Origin: Roseibium litorale
GTDB taxonomy: Bacteria; Pseudomonadota; Alphaproteobacteria; Rhizobiales; Stappiaceae
Direction: 5' to 3'
Length of the DNA stretch: 64,000 nucleotides
Assembly (NCBI RefSeq): GCF_014842915.1
Contig: NZ_JACYXI010000014.1
Location: 54,704-118,703 of the forward strand
How positions within the stretch are numbered: the stretch's first letter is position 1; each line of letters begins with the position of its first letter. The translations under genes were made by a program, and so were the position numbers. Below the pieces are notes generated by a model. It saw nothing but the letters and a program-made list of their open reading frames with translations. It was not told the origin of the DNA and searched no databases. Below, in pieces: positions 41,379 through 50,708 of the stretch.

Positions 41379-42637
41379 ACTTGATCTCAGAGAGCCTGAC
41401 CTATCTCTTCTCGCAAAGTATGGCCAGTATGTTCCTTCTCTTTGCGATTGTGATCATTTTCGAGATTCCCCGCTACTTTCTGCTTTTTTTGGTCGGCGCT
41501 TTCATGCACAGGCCGAAACAGCGCCCGCTCGAAGCCGCCTACAGGCACAGGGTGACTGTGATCGTTGCCGGGCATAACGAGGAAGACGCTTTTCCCCGAT
41601 GCGTCGCCTCCTTGAAGGAGCAGTCCAGACCGCCTGATGAGATTGTCGCATTCAGCGACGGATCCACGGACCGGACAGCTGAGGTGTTGCGCAATCTTTT
41701 GGCAAAGGGGGAGATCGACAAAGCCTACGCAACGGATTTGCGCGGAGGAAAATCAGCGGGGTTGAACGTCTGCGAGCGGCTGGCGACCGGCGAAATTGTG
41801 GTCAATATCGACTGTGACTGTTCTCTCGACCGGGATGCGATCCGCCGGATTGTGGAGCCTTTCGAGGATCCGGATGTCGGCAGTGTTGCGGGAAACATTC
41901 AGGTGCGCAATCCGGAGGCGAGTCTCCTTGCGACAGCACAAGCCATCGAATATCTCGTCACGCTTTCCCTCGGAAAACAAAGCGCCCTTGTTCTGGACCA
42001 GGTTACCTGTAGTTCCGGAGGCTTTTCGGCATTTCGCAAGAGTGCGCTAGAGGAAACGGGCGGGGCCGATGCCGGTGGTGGCGAGGATCTCGATGCGACC
42101 CTCCGCCTGAGGGCGTACGGCTGGAAGATCGGCTTCCGTGCCGATGCCGTTTGCTACACGGATGTGCCTGTGAAGCTCTCCGGCCTGGTCCGCCAGCGGT
42201 TCCGGTGGGAGCGGGACGCGATCCGGCTTCGGTTTCGCAAGTATGCGTTTGAGCTCAACCCCTTCGATCCAAGGTTTAAGATTTCAGAGGTGCTGCATCA
42301 GATCGAGTTTCTGGTTTTCAACGTCATCGGCGCAGCGCTCATGCCTTTTTACGTGGCCTGGCTCTTCATTCAGTATGGGAGCTTTGCCATCGTCCTTCTT
42401 CTGTCAGTAAAGCTTGTCCTTATATTTCTGGATCTCATCGTCTTTCTCATGGCTGCTTACACGACGCCTTATGTGAACAGTATGAGACTTCTTCCATATG
42501 TCGTGGCTTATACGTTTTACAATGGCATCCTGATGCGCTTTGTCCGTCTCGGCGCCTATCTCGATGAGTGGCTTCTCGATAGTTCTTATCGCGACAGCTA
42601 CGTTCCTCAAAAAGTACATGATGTGAGGGGGAAATAG
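41375..42637 (+). CDS. Processive family-2 glycosyltransferase (membrane polysaccharide synthase)
   Basis: A 420-residue inner-membrane GT2 enzyme. An N-terminal helix (17-42) precedes the GT-A domain. Catalytic landmarks are Asp95 in FSDGS, the DCD pair Asp146/Asp148 in NIDCDCS, the GGED motif with Asp238, and QRFRW at 274-278, the Q/RxxRW motif of processive synthases such as BcsA and PgaC. Three or more C-terminal helices follow from about 315. It would add sugars from a nucleotide sugar and move the chain across the membrane. No PilZ domain is attached. It overlaps the upstream regulator gene by 4 bases and the HlyD-like gene starts 1 base after it. The polymer is unknown. Confidence 0.88.
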   Translation: MNLISESLTYLFSQSMASMFLLFAIVIIFEIPRYFLLFLVGAFMHRPKQRPLEAAYRHRVTVIVAGHNEEDAFPRCVASLKEQSRPPDEIVAFSDGSTDRTAEVLRNLLAKGEIDKAYATDLRGGKSAGLNVCERLATGEIVVNIDCDCSLDRDAIRRIVEPFEDPDVGSVAGNIQVRNPEASLLATAQAIEYLVTLSLGKQSALVLDQVTCSSGGFSAFRKSALEETGGADAGGGEDLDATLRLRAYGWKIGFRADAVCYTDVPVKLSGLVRQRFRWERDAIRLRFRKYAFELNPFDPRFKISEVLHQIEFLVFNVIGAALMPFYVAWLFIQYGSFAIVLLLSVKLVLIFLDLIVFLMAAYTTPYVNSMRLLPYVVAYTFYNGILMRFVRLGAYLDEWLLDSSYRDSYVPQKVHDVRGK

Positions 42638-42638
42638 A

Positions 42639-43715
42639 ATGCGGCGGCTCAAGCGGCATGAAAGAACCGATTCTCACGTGAATGACCGTAGGAAGCAAAC
42701 CAGAGGCAACAGCCGGTGGGTTTACTTTGTCCTCCTGATGGTGCTTGCGGTTGCGGTCCTCAACTACGTCGCTGGAGACTATGTTATCTTCAGGGCGGAT
42801 GGTGTCGTGGTGCAGAACCGCGTGGATGTTGAGGCAGAGTATGCCGGGCGCCTGGACAAGGTCTTCGTGCGGATCGGACAGCGCGTTGAAGAGGGCGAAC
42901 CCCTTGTGGTCTACACCTCGATCGAAATTGCCGACCGTCTTGCGGAGCTTCGCCTGCGGCTTGCGGAACTGAGGCAGCGCGATATCGAGAAGAAAGAGGA
43001 AATCGAGGTTGCCGGAAACCTGCTGCCGATCGCAGAAGAGAGGGCGTCACACGCCGAGGCTCTCCGGGCATCTTATGAACAGCTCAGTGATAAAGGATTG
43101 GCCGCTGCGGACCGGATGCTCGATATTTTGACAGAGAGCAATGCTGCGCAGGAACTTCTTATCCGGTTGAAAGCACGCATTGCCAGCGAGCAAACGGCGG
43201 TTGAGGCCTTGAAGCCTGCACTTGAAAGCGCGCAGCTCGCCCTGGAACGGCTTGGCCAGCACTATGGAGACGGCGTGATCCGGGCACCTGTGCCGGGCAT
43301 TGCTGGCAGCGGGTTGCCCGCGCAAGGGGAGGTGTTTCTCACCGGTGAGCGCATGCTCTCGATTTATACCGGTGATCGCTATGTGCTCGCCTATTTGCCG
43401 TCCCGGCACCTGTTTCCCGTTGAGGTCGGCGAGGCTGTTGTTGTCGACACGGGTCAGGTTTTGATCGAAGGTTCCATTGAAGAGATCCTGCTGGTTTCCG
43501 ACAAGTTGCCGGAGGAGTTCCAGAACACATTCAAGCCTGTGGAGCGGTCCCAGTTGGCAAGAATTGTCATTCGCGACCCTGAAGGTGTCTCGACCAACAC
43601 GAAAGTTCAGGTTTTCCGCCGGAATGAAACGGTTCGTGGACTGTCTGAACAGGTTTCGGCTTTGCTGACAGGTCTAACCGATAAGGCAAAGAGCCTGTTT
43701 GGCGGAGATAGCTGA
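42639..43715 (+). CDS. HlyD-family periplasmic adaptor protein
   Basis: A 358-residue membrane-fusion-type protein. A single helix at about 28-46 anchors it in the inner membrane. A biotinyl-lipoyl-like half follows (VDVEAEYAGRLDKVFVRIGQ), then a coiled-coil hairpin at about 96-190 rich in Glu, Leu and Arg, then the second lipoyl half (VIRAPVPGIAG) and a beta-barrel. Partners of this type carry exported chains across the periplasm, as Alg44 does for alginate. The ATG at 42639 has a GAGGGGG site. Its location after the synthase supports a role in polymer export. No outer-membrane porin is encoded nearby. Confidence 0.83.
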   Translation: MRRLKRHERTDSHVNDRRKQTRGNSRWVYFVLLMVLAVAVLNYVAGDYVIFRADGVVVQNRVDVEAEYAGRLDKVFVRIGQRVEEGEPLVVYTSIEIADRLAELRLRLAELRQRDIEKKEEIEVAGNLLPIAEERASHAEALRASYEQLSDKGLAAADRMLDILTESNAAQELLIRLKARIASEQTAVEALKPALESAQLALERLGQHYGDGVIRAPVPGIAGSGLPAQGEVFLTGERMLSIYTGDRYVLAYLPSRHLFPVEVGEAVVVDTGQVLIEGSIEEILLVSDKLPEEFQNTFKPVERSQLARIVIRDPEGVSTNTKVQVFRRNETVRGLSEQVSALLTGLTDKAKSLFGGDS

Positions 43716-43751
43716 CATGCGTGCTTGCTCGCCCGGTGCAAGGAGGGGAAA

Positions 43752-44096
43752 ATGAGCTCAAGTGCGCTCGACATGCTGATTGCCCGCCATTGCGAGACTC
43801 TCAAGGAGATGCTGTCCGAGTTCACCGCGCTTTACCGGCAAGGTCCGGTCAGTGGGCCGCCAGATTTGCAGGCCATGGAGGTCTTGCACAAACTGAAGGG
43901 CAGCAGCGGATCCATTGGCTTCCGGGATGTCAACCTGGCTGCAACGGAACTTGAGGCCCTGCTGAAGGCATCTGCTGACGGCCATGAGGCAGGCGGGCCC
44001 CATTGGGAGGAGGCCGGAAAACGTCTCGCCGCTTTAGAGACACTTGTCAGGGACATCCGGCCGGAACAATCGTCTCTGTTCGGGCGTCAGATTTAG
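43752..44096 (+). CDS. Hpt-domain phosphotransfer protein
   Basis: A 114-residue helical protein. The phosphoacceptor region VLHKLKGSSGSIGF holds His46 in the standard Hpt pattern. No other domain is present. The ATG at 43752 has a very strong AGGAGGGGAAA site; an upstream start at 43725 is in frame but weaker. It follows the HlyD-like gene by 36 bases in the same run. An Hpt protein is what a relay would need to carry phosphate between kinases and receivers such as the receiver/zinc-ribbon protein. Confidence 0.87.
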   Translation: MSSSALDMLIARHCETLKEMLSEFTALYRQGPVSGPPDLQAMEVLHKLKGSSGSIGFRDVNLAATELEALLKASADGHEAGGPHWEEAGKRLAALETLVRDIRPEQSSLFGRQI

Positions 44097-44151
44097 CCCG
44101 CAATCCGTTTTCTGAAGAGAATAGACCACGCCGCGCGTGTCAGCTTCAGAC

Positions 44152-44544
44152 TCATTCCTCGCTTTCCAGCGTTTCGAAAAGCTGGGCAATCTGGCTTGGC
44201 AGGCTGATCGGATCAAAGGGTTTGGGGATCACGGCCGACCGGCTGAACTGGTTCAGTTCCGTAATTTCCTCAGCTTTGGCTTTAGCGGTGATAAAGATGG
44301 CTGGTATCGAAGATGCTTCCTCCCTCGCCCGGATCGCCATCAAAGCTTCAGGCCCGCTCATTTCAGGCATCATGACGTCCAGGAGCAGCAGATTGGGCTT
44401 ATACTCGCACGCGGCAAGGGCTGCCTGCTTTCCATTTTCGCAGGCCATCACGTCATAGCCACCCAACTCGCGAAGTGTGAGGCACACAATCTCGCGAATA
44501 TCCGGCTCATCATCTGCATAAAGAATTTTCGTTAACACGGCCAA
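44152..44544 (-). CDS. Single-domain response regulator (second paralogue)
   Basis: A 130-residue CheY-like receiver, a clear paralogue of the protein at 36730-37119. Both share KILYADDE and DIREIV near the N-terminus, Asp56 in LLDVMMP, and Lys108 in PKPFDP. It has no output domain, so it is probably a phosphate sink or relay element. It converges on the Hpt gene with a 55-base gap and closes the signalling locus on the right, as the first paralogue sits near its left half. Confidence 0.9.
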   Translation of the reverse strand: MAVLTKILYADDEPDIREIVCLTLRELGGYDVMACENGKQAALAACEYKPNLLLLDVMMPEMSGPEALMAIRAREEASSIPAIFITAKAKAEEITELNQFSRSAVIPKPFDPISLPSQIAQLFETLESEE

Positions 44545-44777
44545 ATTTTCTCCCTCGAGATCTGGCTCTTTCTCACTATAGCTTCAAAATATGAATCACA
44601 AAATTATTTCAGAATTTCTACCTGAACTTGGCAGAATACGCTCTTATGTACGCGTCGCTTTAAATGCTGTTTGACAAGTAATTAACAGCGATCACTGGTA
44701 ATTCCGGCAGTTGTAAGAATTGCATTTTTACGCAAACCAGAAGAATAGGTGTTGAAGAGTTTTTGATGGGGTTGTCT

Positions 44778-45585
44778 GGGTAATGTCACGTTGTTGATAG
44801 CTTAACTGTCGCTGGTTAATCGGGTGCGATGAACAGATCGGCCGTCAGCTACAAGAACCATCGTTTTCCACCGCAGATTATCGCCCAAGCCGTGTGGCTG
44901 TATTTCCGGTTTCCCCTTAGCTTGCGGCTGGTCGAGGAAATGCTGTTGGAGCGCGGCATCGTCGTGTCCTATGAAACGATCCGGCGCTGGGGCCGCAAAT
45001 TCGGTGCGGCTTATGCAAAGCAGCAACGTAGAAAACGCCCTTCGCGAAAGGATATCTGGCATCTGGACGAGGTGGTGATCACCATCGGCGGCCGGAAGCA
45101 CTGGCTTTGGCGAGCGGTCGATCAGGACGGATACGTTCTCGACGAAATCGTTCAGGCGCGCCGCAATACAAAAGCTGCCAAGCGATTACTGGTCCGGCTG
45201 CTGAAGAAGCAAGGCCTCGCGCCGAAGCGGATCATCACCGACAAGCTGCGCTCATATGGAGCAGCAAGGCGGGACGTGATGCCAACTGTTGAACATCGAT
45301 CGCACAAAGGCCTGAACAATCGCGCGGAAAATTCGCATCTGCCTGTGCGAAAACGAGAGCGGGTGATGCAAGGTTTTCGATCCGCCGGCGGATTGCAACG
45401 TTTCATCTCGATCTTTTCGGCGATCAAAAATCACTTCGTCCCACCACACCAGAAGCACTCCGCCCTTGCCATTCAACTTTATCGTATCCGCGCAATGGCG
45501 CAGTGGAAAGCTGCGGCCCGCGCAGTATCTTGATTTCAACCGCAAACCCTTCACCTGGCTTCAGCCAAACAACGTGACATCACCC
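44778..45585 (+). mobile_element. IS6-family insertion sequence, about 808 bases
   Basis: The ends carry an inverted repeat of 18 bases: GGGTAATGTCACGTTGTT at 44778-44795, and its partner at 45568-45585, which reads GGGTGATGTCACGTTGTT on the minus strand (17 of 18 match). A single transposase gene fills the element, and the length is normal for the family. No 8-base target duplication is seen at the flanks, so it may have arrived by replicative cointegration or been rearranged. The exact outer ends could be a few bases further out. Confidence 0.85.
44829..45533 (+). CDS. IS6-family transposase
   Basis: A 234-residue DDE transposase of normal length. The first Asp is in DIWHLDEV, the second in IITDKLRSYGAA, and the Glu in NNRAENSHLP, all preserved. 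The N-terminal helix-turn-helix VSYETIRRWGRKFG is intact. No frameshift or internal stop is visible, so it looks active. It lies alone inside the element at 44778-45585. Confidence 0.93.
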   Translation: MNRSAVSYKNHRFPPQIIAQAVWLYFRFPLSLRLVEEMLLERGIVVSYETIRRWGRKFGAAYAKQQRRKRPSRKDIWHLDEVVITIGGRKHWLWRAVDQDGYVLDEIVQARRNTKAAKRLLVRLLKKQGLAPKRIITDKLRSYGAARRDVMPTVEHRSHKGLNNRAENSHLPVRKRERVMQGFRSAGGLQRFISIFSAIKNHFVPPHQKHSALAIQLYRIRAMAQWKAAARAVS

Positions 45586-45735
45586 TCACTTGCGATAGAA
45601 CTGCATGCGTCTGCTGGAGCGCTCTGAGATCGAACCGGTGGCCCCGTATTGGTAAATCAATCCGGCTTGATGGGAAGATCGACAATTGCCAAGCGGCATT
45701 GAGAATGGCTTTCAGCTACCGGCCGTCCACGAAGC

Positions 45736-47184
45736 TTAAGATGCGGCGGTGGCAGGAGGTGGGGTGGCTGTCGCCGAGCCGATCGCAAGGGCTGCATCGC
45801 GGCCGCCATAGCCGGCAACGAGTGCGCTTTGATCGGCAAAGGCCTGTGCGTCGACCGCTGCGGGATCGCAGATGTCGCAAAGCGCCTTGTACATGATCGC
45901 AAATTCGCCCGCGAAGGCCGGATTCTCCGCAAGGTTTGTCGTCTCCTCCGGATCAGAGTCCAGATTGAAGAGTTCTGGCGTAAAGCCGTGATAATGAATG
46001 AGTTTCCATGGGCCCTTACGCACCATGAAGCAGCCGGAAACGGCGCCCACAGCATGATATTCACTGAACACTACCCGTTCGACATCGTCCTGTTCGGCTG
46101 CGATGTCATACAGCGAACGACCCGGACGGTCGCCCTCGAGTTTTGCTCCGAAGTGATCGAGAATTGTCTCGGAAACATCAACGAGGCTGACCGGCGTCTG
46201 GCAAAGCTTCGACGTGGCCGTTGGCGGAACGAGAAGCATCGGCACGGAAACCGATTCCTCGTACATGTTGGCCTTTCCCCAAAGCCCACGTGCACCGACA
46301 TTGTCGCCATGATCGGACGTGTAGATCAACGTGGTATTCTGCGAGAAACCGTTGGCATCGAGCGCAGCGACGATCTTGCCGATGTTGTAATCCAGCCAAC
46401 TGCACAGCGCATAATAGACGCGGCGTGCAAGCTGGCGCTCGTCTTCGTCACGCATCGCCTCGTCGCCACCGAAGCAGGCAGCCTGCTTGGCCACCCACGG
46501 ATGCTGAACATAGCCATCACGGGGAGCGAGCTTGATCGGCGGCAGTGAGCCTTCGGGATAAAAATCGAGGAATTCCCGCGGTACGATCAGGGGGAAATGT
46601 GGTGCAACCAGTCCTACATAGAGGCACCAGGGATCATGCAGGCCAAGGGAGGCCGTGTCGCTCAGCCATTGCTCGGTACGCTGCACGACCGACGTATCAT
46701 ACTGGATATACGGGCTGTCGCCGGGACCGATATAGTCGCCAAGCATCCGCTCGCTCTTGACCACGCGCTCCTCCTCGCGCCTGATCGATCCCCAGACCAT
46801 GCCGTGACCGCCGGCTATATGCATGGGAATATGCTCGACATCGAAACCCGCCGGATCTTCGTCGGAACGGTAATGCAGCTTGCCGATCGATTCGACCCTT
46901 ACGCCGATATCCTGAAGCGCGTGCCCCCAGCCACGCGGCGAACCGGTATAGGGCATTGCATTATCCCATAACCGGTTCTTGTGCACATATTGCCCGGATG
47001 CGAAGGAAGCGCGCGCCGGTACGCAGATAGGGCATGGCGTATAGGCATGAGCAAAGCGGACCCCGCGACGGGCCAGTGCATCCAGGTTCGGCGTATGTAC
47101 GGTCACGTCGGATTGAACGACCCCCAGGGCAGCCGACGTATGTTCGTCCGACATAATGATCAGCAGATTGCCTGTCTGTGTCAC
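45736..47184 (-). CDS. Sulfatase (choline-sulfatase-like)
   Basis: A 482-residue type I sulfatase. The formylglycine motif is CVPAR at 54-58, with Cys54 to be converted by a maturase not encoded here. Metal and substrate landmarks are the N-terminal DEH at 13-15 and YTSDHGDNVG in the middle. The DEHTSAALG and GSYIGPGDS-like pattern resembles choline sulfatases and related alkylsulfatases, which are cytosolic. The GTG at 47184 has a perfect AAGGAGGG site; a longer frame from 47301 reads into the ABC ATPase gene. It is the last gene of the leftward half of the island. A sulfate-ester substrate is likely. Confidence 0.87.
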   Translation of the reverse strand: MTQTGNLLIIMSDEHTSAALGVVQSDVTVHTPNLDALARRGVRFAHAYTPCPICVPARASFASGQYVHKNRLWDNAMPYTGSPRGWGHALQDIGVRVESIGKLHYRSDEDPAGFDVEHIPMHIAGGHGMVWGSIRREEERVVKSERMLGDYIGPGDSPYIQYDTSVVQRTEQWLSDTASLGLHDPWCLYVGLVAPHFPLIVPREFLDFYPEGSLPPIKLAPRDGYVQHPWVAKQAACFGGDEAMRDEDERQLARRVYYALCSWLDYNIGKIVAALDANGFSQNTTLIYTSDHGDNVGARGLWGKANMYEESVSVPMLLVPPTATSKLCQTPVSLVDVSETILDHFGAKLEGDRPGRSLYDIAAEQDDVERVVFSEYHAVGAVSGCFMVRKGPWKLIHYHGFTPELFNLDSDPEETTNLAENPAFAGEFAIMYKALCDICDPAAVDAQAFADQSALVAGYGGRDAALAIGSATATPPPATAAS

Positions 47185-47206
47185 TTTCGGTGCCCTCCTT
47201 TTTCTC

Positions 47207-48856
47207 TTAGCCGTCAGCCGCTGGCTGCAGATGAGCGCCTGGAACCGAAATGTCGGGCCGCACGCGCTTGATCCAGTCCGCATCAAGCTCCGGCGTCGCA
47301 TCCACGAGTGATTTTGTGTAAGGCTCGGTTGGGGCGTCGAGCACCTCGTGAACCGGCCCCTTGTTCACGATCCGGCCATGCCGCATGACCACAACCGTAT
47401 CGGCAATCTCGCGCACCGTTGCAACGTCATGGGTAATGAAGATGATTCCGAGCCCGAATTCTTGTTTCAGCTTTTTGATCGTACGCAGCACCTCCGCCGC
47501 CACCAGCTGATCGAGCGCTGATGTGACTTCATCGCAGATCAGGAGATCGGGACTCGCGGCAAGCGCTCGCGCGATGGCAACACGTTGCTTTTCTCCGCCT
47601 GAGAGCTGGTCGGGATAGCGATTGGCATAGGCCGCCGGCAGTTCGAGGCTGGCAAGCAGTTCGCTAACCCGTGCAGCCCGTGCCTTACCCTTCAGGCCGT
47701 GAAAGAACTGGAGGGGACGACCGATAATCTTGCCGACGGTATGAGCCCGGTTCAGCGATAGATCGGGAAGCTGATGGACAAGCTGAATCCTGCGCAAGGT
47801 GTCCTTATCGCGCATCTCCACGCTCGGCAGGAGTTCCTGCAGGTCAAACACCATCGTGCTGAGCGTGGGCGGCAGAAGCCCGCAGATCGACCGTGCAAGG
47901 GTGGATTTTCCGGAACCGCTTTCACCGACAATCGCGACAGTCTCGCGTCGGCGGACATGCAGGGTGATATCGTCCAGCACCTTCACGCCGCCGCCATAGC
48001 TTGCGCTCAGCCCGTCAATAGTGAGAAGGGCGCGCTCTGCCATGTCGGGGCCCGAAACCTCGATATCGCCACTGTCGAAACCGTGCAGCAATTGCTGCGT
48101 ATAGGCCATTTTCGGAGCGGCAAGGATCTCGCGTGTTGGTGCCATTTCCACCACATTGCCGTGACGCATCACCATGATCCGGTCAACGATCTGGGCGACC
48201 AGGGCAAGGTCATGCGTAATATAAAGCCCGGCTGTGTTGGTCCGGGCAAGCGCGCGCTTGATGCAGGCGAGAACGTCGAGCTGCGTCGTCACATCGAGTG
48301 CCGTGGTAGGTTCGTCGAAGATCAGCAGATCCGGATCTGTCGCCATCGCCATGGCAATCATAGCCCGCTGCAATTGCCCGCCTGACAACTGATGCGGGTA
48401 TCGATGCCCGATCCTGTCCGGATCCGGCAAGCCAAGTTCGCGGTAAAGTGTCGCTGCCTTGCGATCGATGTCGGCACGGCGCATGCTCGACTTCAACAGC
48501 AGCACCTCGGCAAACTGCTGGCCGATAGTATGCGCCGGATTGAAGTAGCTCGCTGCCGACTGCGCAACATAGGCGACTTTCATGCCCCGCATTTTCTCAA
48601 GTGTCGCAACAGAGGCCGATGTCATCTCGACGCCGTTGACGTGAACGGTGCCACCCGAGAAGCGACCGCCCGGACGCACATAGCCGAGCGCTGCCATTCC
48701 AATCGTGGATTTTCCCGCGCCGCTTTCGCCGATCACGCCCAGCATTTCGCCGCGTTCAAGCTCCAGCGACACGCCATGAAGGATTTCAGTCCAGGCCTTG
48801 TCCTTTTCGACTTCGATGCGGAGATTTTCGATTTTGAGAAGTGGCATCTTGTCCAT
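47207..48856 (-). CDS. Fused peptide-type ABC ATPase (DppD-DppF-like)
   Basis: A 549-residue protein with two complete ABC domains. The first has Walker A GESGAGKST near 43, signature LSGGQLQRA and Walker B LLIFDEPTTALD. The second has GESGSGKST near 315, LSGGEKQRV and LLICDEVTSALD. Both carry the C-terminal oligopeptide-transporter extension region (EPYTKSLVDATPELD). It powers import through the two permeases encoded upstream. ATG codons at 48856 and 48847 are both possible starts. It begins 49 bases after the second permease gene. Confidence 0.9.
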   Translation of the reverse strand: MDKMPLLKIENLRIEVEKDKAWTEILHGVSLELERGEMLGVIGESGAGKSTIGMAALGYVRPGGRFSGGTVHVNGVEMTSASVATLEKMRGMKVAYVAQSAASYFNPAHTIGQQFAEVLLLKSSMRRADIDRKAATLYRELGLPDPDRIGHRYPHQLSGGQLQRAMIAMAMATDPDLLIFDEPTTALDVTTQLDVLACIKRALARTNTAGLYITHDLALVAQIVDRIMVMRHGNVVEMAPTREILAAPKMAYTQQLLHGFDSGDIEVSGPDMAERALLTIDGLSASYGGGVKVLDDITLHVRRRETVAIVGESGSGKSTLARSICGLLPPTLSTMVFDLQELLPSVEMRDKDTLRRIQLVHQLPDLSLNRAHTVGKIIGRPLQFFHGLKGKARAARVSELLASLELPAAYANRYPDQLSGGEKQRVAIARALAASPDLLICDEVTSALDQLVAAEVLRTIKKLKQEFGLGIIFITHDVATVREIADTVVVMRHGRIVNKGPVHEVLDAPTEPYTKSLVDATPELDADWIKRVRPDISVPGAHLQPAADG

Positions 48857-48905
48857 TCATTTCACTCGCAGGCGGAATTCGAGATCATCAATCGCCATCA
48901 GCCGA

Positions 48906-49736
48906 TCACCGGTTATGCCGAGCCAGGAATTCAACGAAGAAATTCGTCGCGATCGCCAGAGACGAAATGACGAAAGCAGGGAAGAACGGCGCTAAAACCC
49001 CGAAACTAATCGCCGATGCGTTTTCGCGTACCATCGAGCCGAGGTCTGCTGCCGGCGGCTGAATCCCCAGACCCAAGAAGCTCAGGGCTGCGATGAACAG
49101 GAAAATGTAGCAGAACCGCAGGCCGAATTCGGTAATGATTGGCATGCGCACGTTCGGCAAAATTTCATGGATCATCAGCCACGGCAGACGCTCCCCGCGT
49201 AGACGAGCCGACTCGAAATACTCCATCGCCGTGGCGTTCATCGCCACGAGGCGTGCAAGCCTGTAGACCCTCGCTCCGTCCACCACCGCAATGATTGCGA
49301 TCAGAACCCCGGTCGAAGGGCCGACTGCTGCAATCACCAGCAGAGTCGTAATCAGGGTCGGGATCGCAATGATCAGATCAACGATACGCGACAGCACCAT
49401 ATCGACCCTGCCCCGCGCGATGGCCGCCCAGAAGCCCATGGACATACCGAGCGCAAAAGCCGCAAAAGCCGCAGACAGCGCAATGATCATGGTGTTTCTC
49501 GTGCCATAGAGCAGACGGGAGAGAAGATCGCGACCGAGCTGGTCAGTTCCCAGCAGATTGCCGCTGTGCTCCGATGTCTGTTGCCAGAAGGCGCCGGCCC
49601 ACATCGAACCGACTATGTCATTGGGAGAAAACGGAGCGACGATCCCGGCCGCCAAGGATGCAAGAAGCCAGAGCCCGACGAGGGCGAGGAGAACCCAGCC
49701 GAAGGATTTGAAAATGATGGCCATGGATTTTTTCAT
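48906..49736 (-). CDS. Peptide-type ABC transporter permease (DppC-like)
   Basis: A 276-residue inner-membrane permease. An N-terminal helix near 12-34 is followed by the GTDQLGRDLLSRLLYGTRNT segment (landmark of DppC proteins), then the EAA loop with AARLRGERLPWLMIHEILPN-like sequence contacting the ATPase. Its start overlaps the end of the DppB-like gene by 4 bases. It forms the channel with that partner. The transported solute is not known. Confidence 0.9.
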   Translation of the reverse strand: MKKSMAIIFKSFGWVLLALVGLWLLASLAAGIVAPFSPNDIVGSMWAGAFWQQTSEHSGNLLGTDQLGRDLLSRLLYGTRNTMIIALSAAFAAFALGMSMGFWAAIARGRVDMVLSRIVDLIIAIPTLITTLLVIAAVGPSTGVLIAIIAVVDGARVYRLARLVAMNATAMEYFESARLRGERLPWLMIHEILPNVRMPIITEFGLRFCYIFLFIAALSFLGLGIQPPAADLGSMVRENASAISFGVLAPFFPAFVISSLAIATNFFVEFLARHNR

Positions 49737-50689
49737 CTTGGAAACCGCAAACGTGGGTTGAAGGCGATCGCCACGACATCTGCGACGGTGTTGAGAAAGA
49801 GGTAGAGCCCCGCAAAGATCAAGCCTCCCGCCTGGACGACCGGCAGGTCGCGCTGGGTTACACTGTCGATGAGAAGCTGGCCGAGGCCTGGATAGACGAA
49901 AATCACCTCGACGACGACCACGCCGACAATCAGATATGCCAGGTTCACCACGATAACATTGATAATAGGCGCGATGGCATTGGGCAGAGCATGTCGCAAG
50001 ATACGCACCCTGAGCGGCACGCCCTTGAGTTCTGCCATCGCCATATAGGGCTGGTCCAGGACATCGATGATCGCAGCTCTGATCATGCGCATCATATGCG
50101 CCACCACTGCAAAGGCCAATGTGACCGACGGCAGGACCAATATCCTGACATGATCAAGAAAGGTGCTGTCGGGACTGAACGTCGAAATGGGCGGAAACAA
50201 GGGCCATTGCAGCGCGAACAGGGCTACCAGCACATAAGCGACGAAAAATTCCGGCATCGAAATGGCGCCGAGCGTCACCAGGCTGGCGATCCGGTCGAAG
50301 GCCGTTCCTTGCCGCAGAGCGGCTCCGATACCCAGAAAAAGCGCAATCGGAACGGAAATGAGCGAGGCCATGCCAGCAAGAGCGAGTGTGTTTTCAAGAC
50401 GGAAGGAAATCGCCTTGGTAACAGGTTCGTGGGTGGTAATGGAGGTGCCGAGGTCGCCATGAAGAACGCCCCACACCCATAACCCGAAGCGGACGACCGA
50501 AGGCTGATCAAGCCCCATTTTAATCCGGAAGGCTTCAAGCGCTTCGGATGAGGCCGCATTTCCAAGAACGGCGCGCGCGACGTCTCCTGGAAGAAGATCA
50601 ACTGCGAAGAAGATCGCCGCAGAGATGACCGCGAGCATGACAATGCCTGCGATAAAGCGAACGAGAATTGTTCTGGCAAGGACCGACAA
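49733..50689 (-). CDS. Peptide-type ABC transporter permease (DppB-like)
   Basis: A 318-residue inner-membrane permease with six predicted helices. It has the DppB-type N-terminus (a helix followed by DLLPGDVARAVLG) and the GLDQPSVVRFGLWVWGVLHGDLG landmark (near residues 60-82), with an EAA loop at about 230. The start is TTG at 50689, preceded by AGGAAAG. A strong hairpin lies between it and the binding-protein gene. Confidence 0.9.
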   Translation of the reverse strand: MSVLARTILVRFIAGIVMLAVISAAIFFAVDLLPGDVARAVLGNAASSEALEAFRIKMGLDQPSVVRFGLWVWGVLHGDLGTSITTHEPVTKAISFRLENTLALAGMASLISVPIALFLGIGAALRQGTAFDRIASLVTLGAISMPEFFVAYVLVALFALQWPLFPPISTFSPDSTFLDHVRILVLPSVTLAFAVVAHMMRMIRAAIIDVLDQPYMAMAELKGVPLRVRILRHALPNAIAPIINVIVVNLAYLIVGVVVVEVIFVYPGLGQLLIDSVTQRDLPVVQAGGLIFAGLYLFLNTVADVVAIAFNPRLRFPR

Positions 50690-50708
50690 GTTTTTACTTT
50701 CCTATGCG

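Noticed and set aside
44770..45593. Possible 8-base target duplication around the IS6 element
   Set aside because: The 8 bases on either side (GGTTGTCT and TCACTTGC) do not match.
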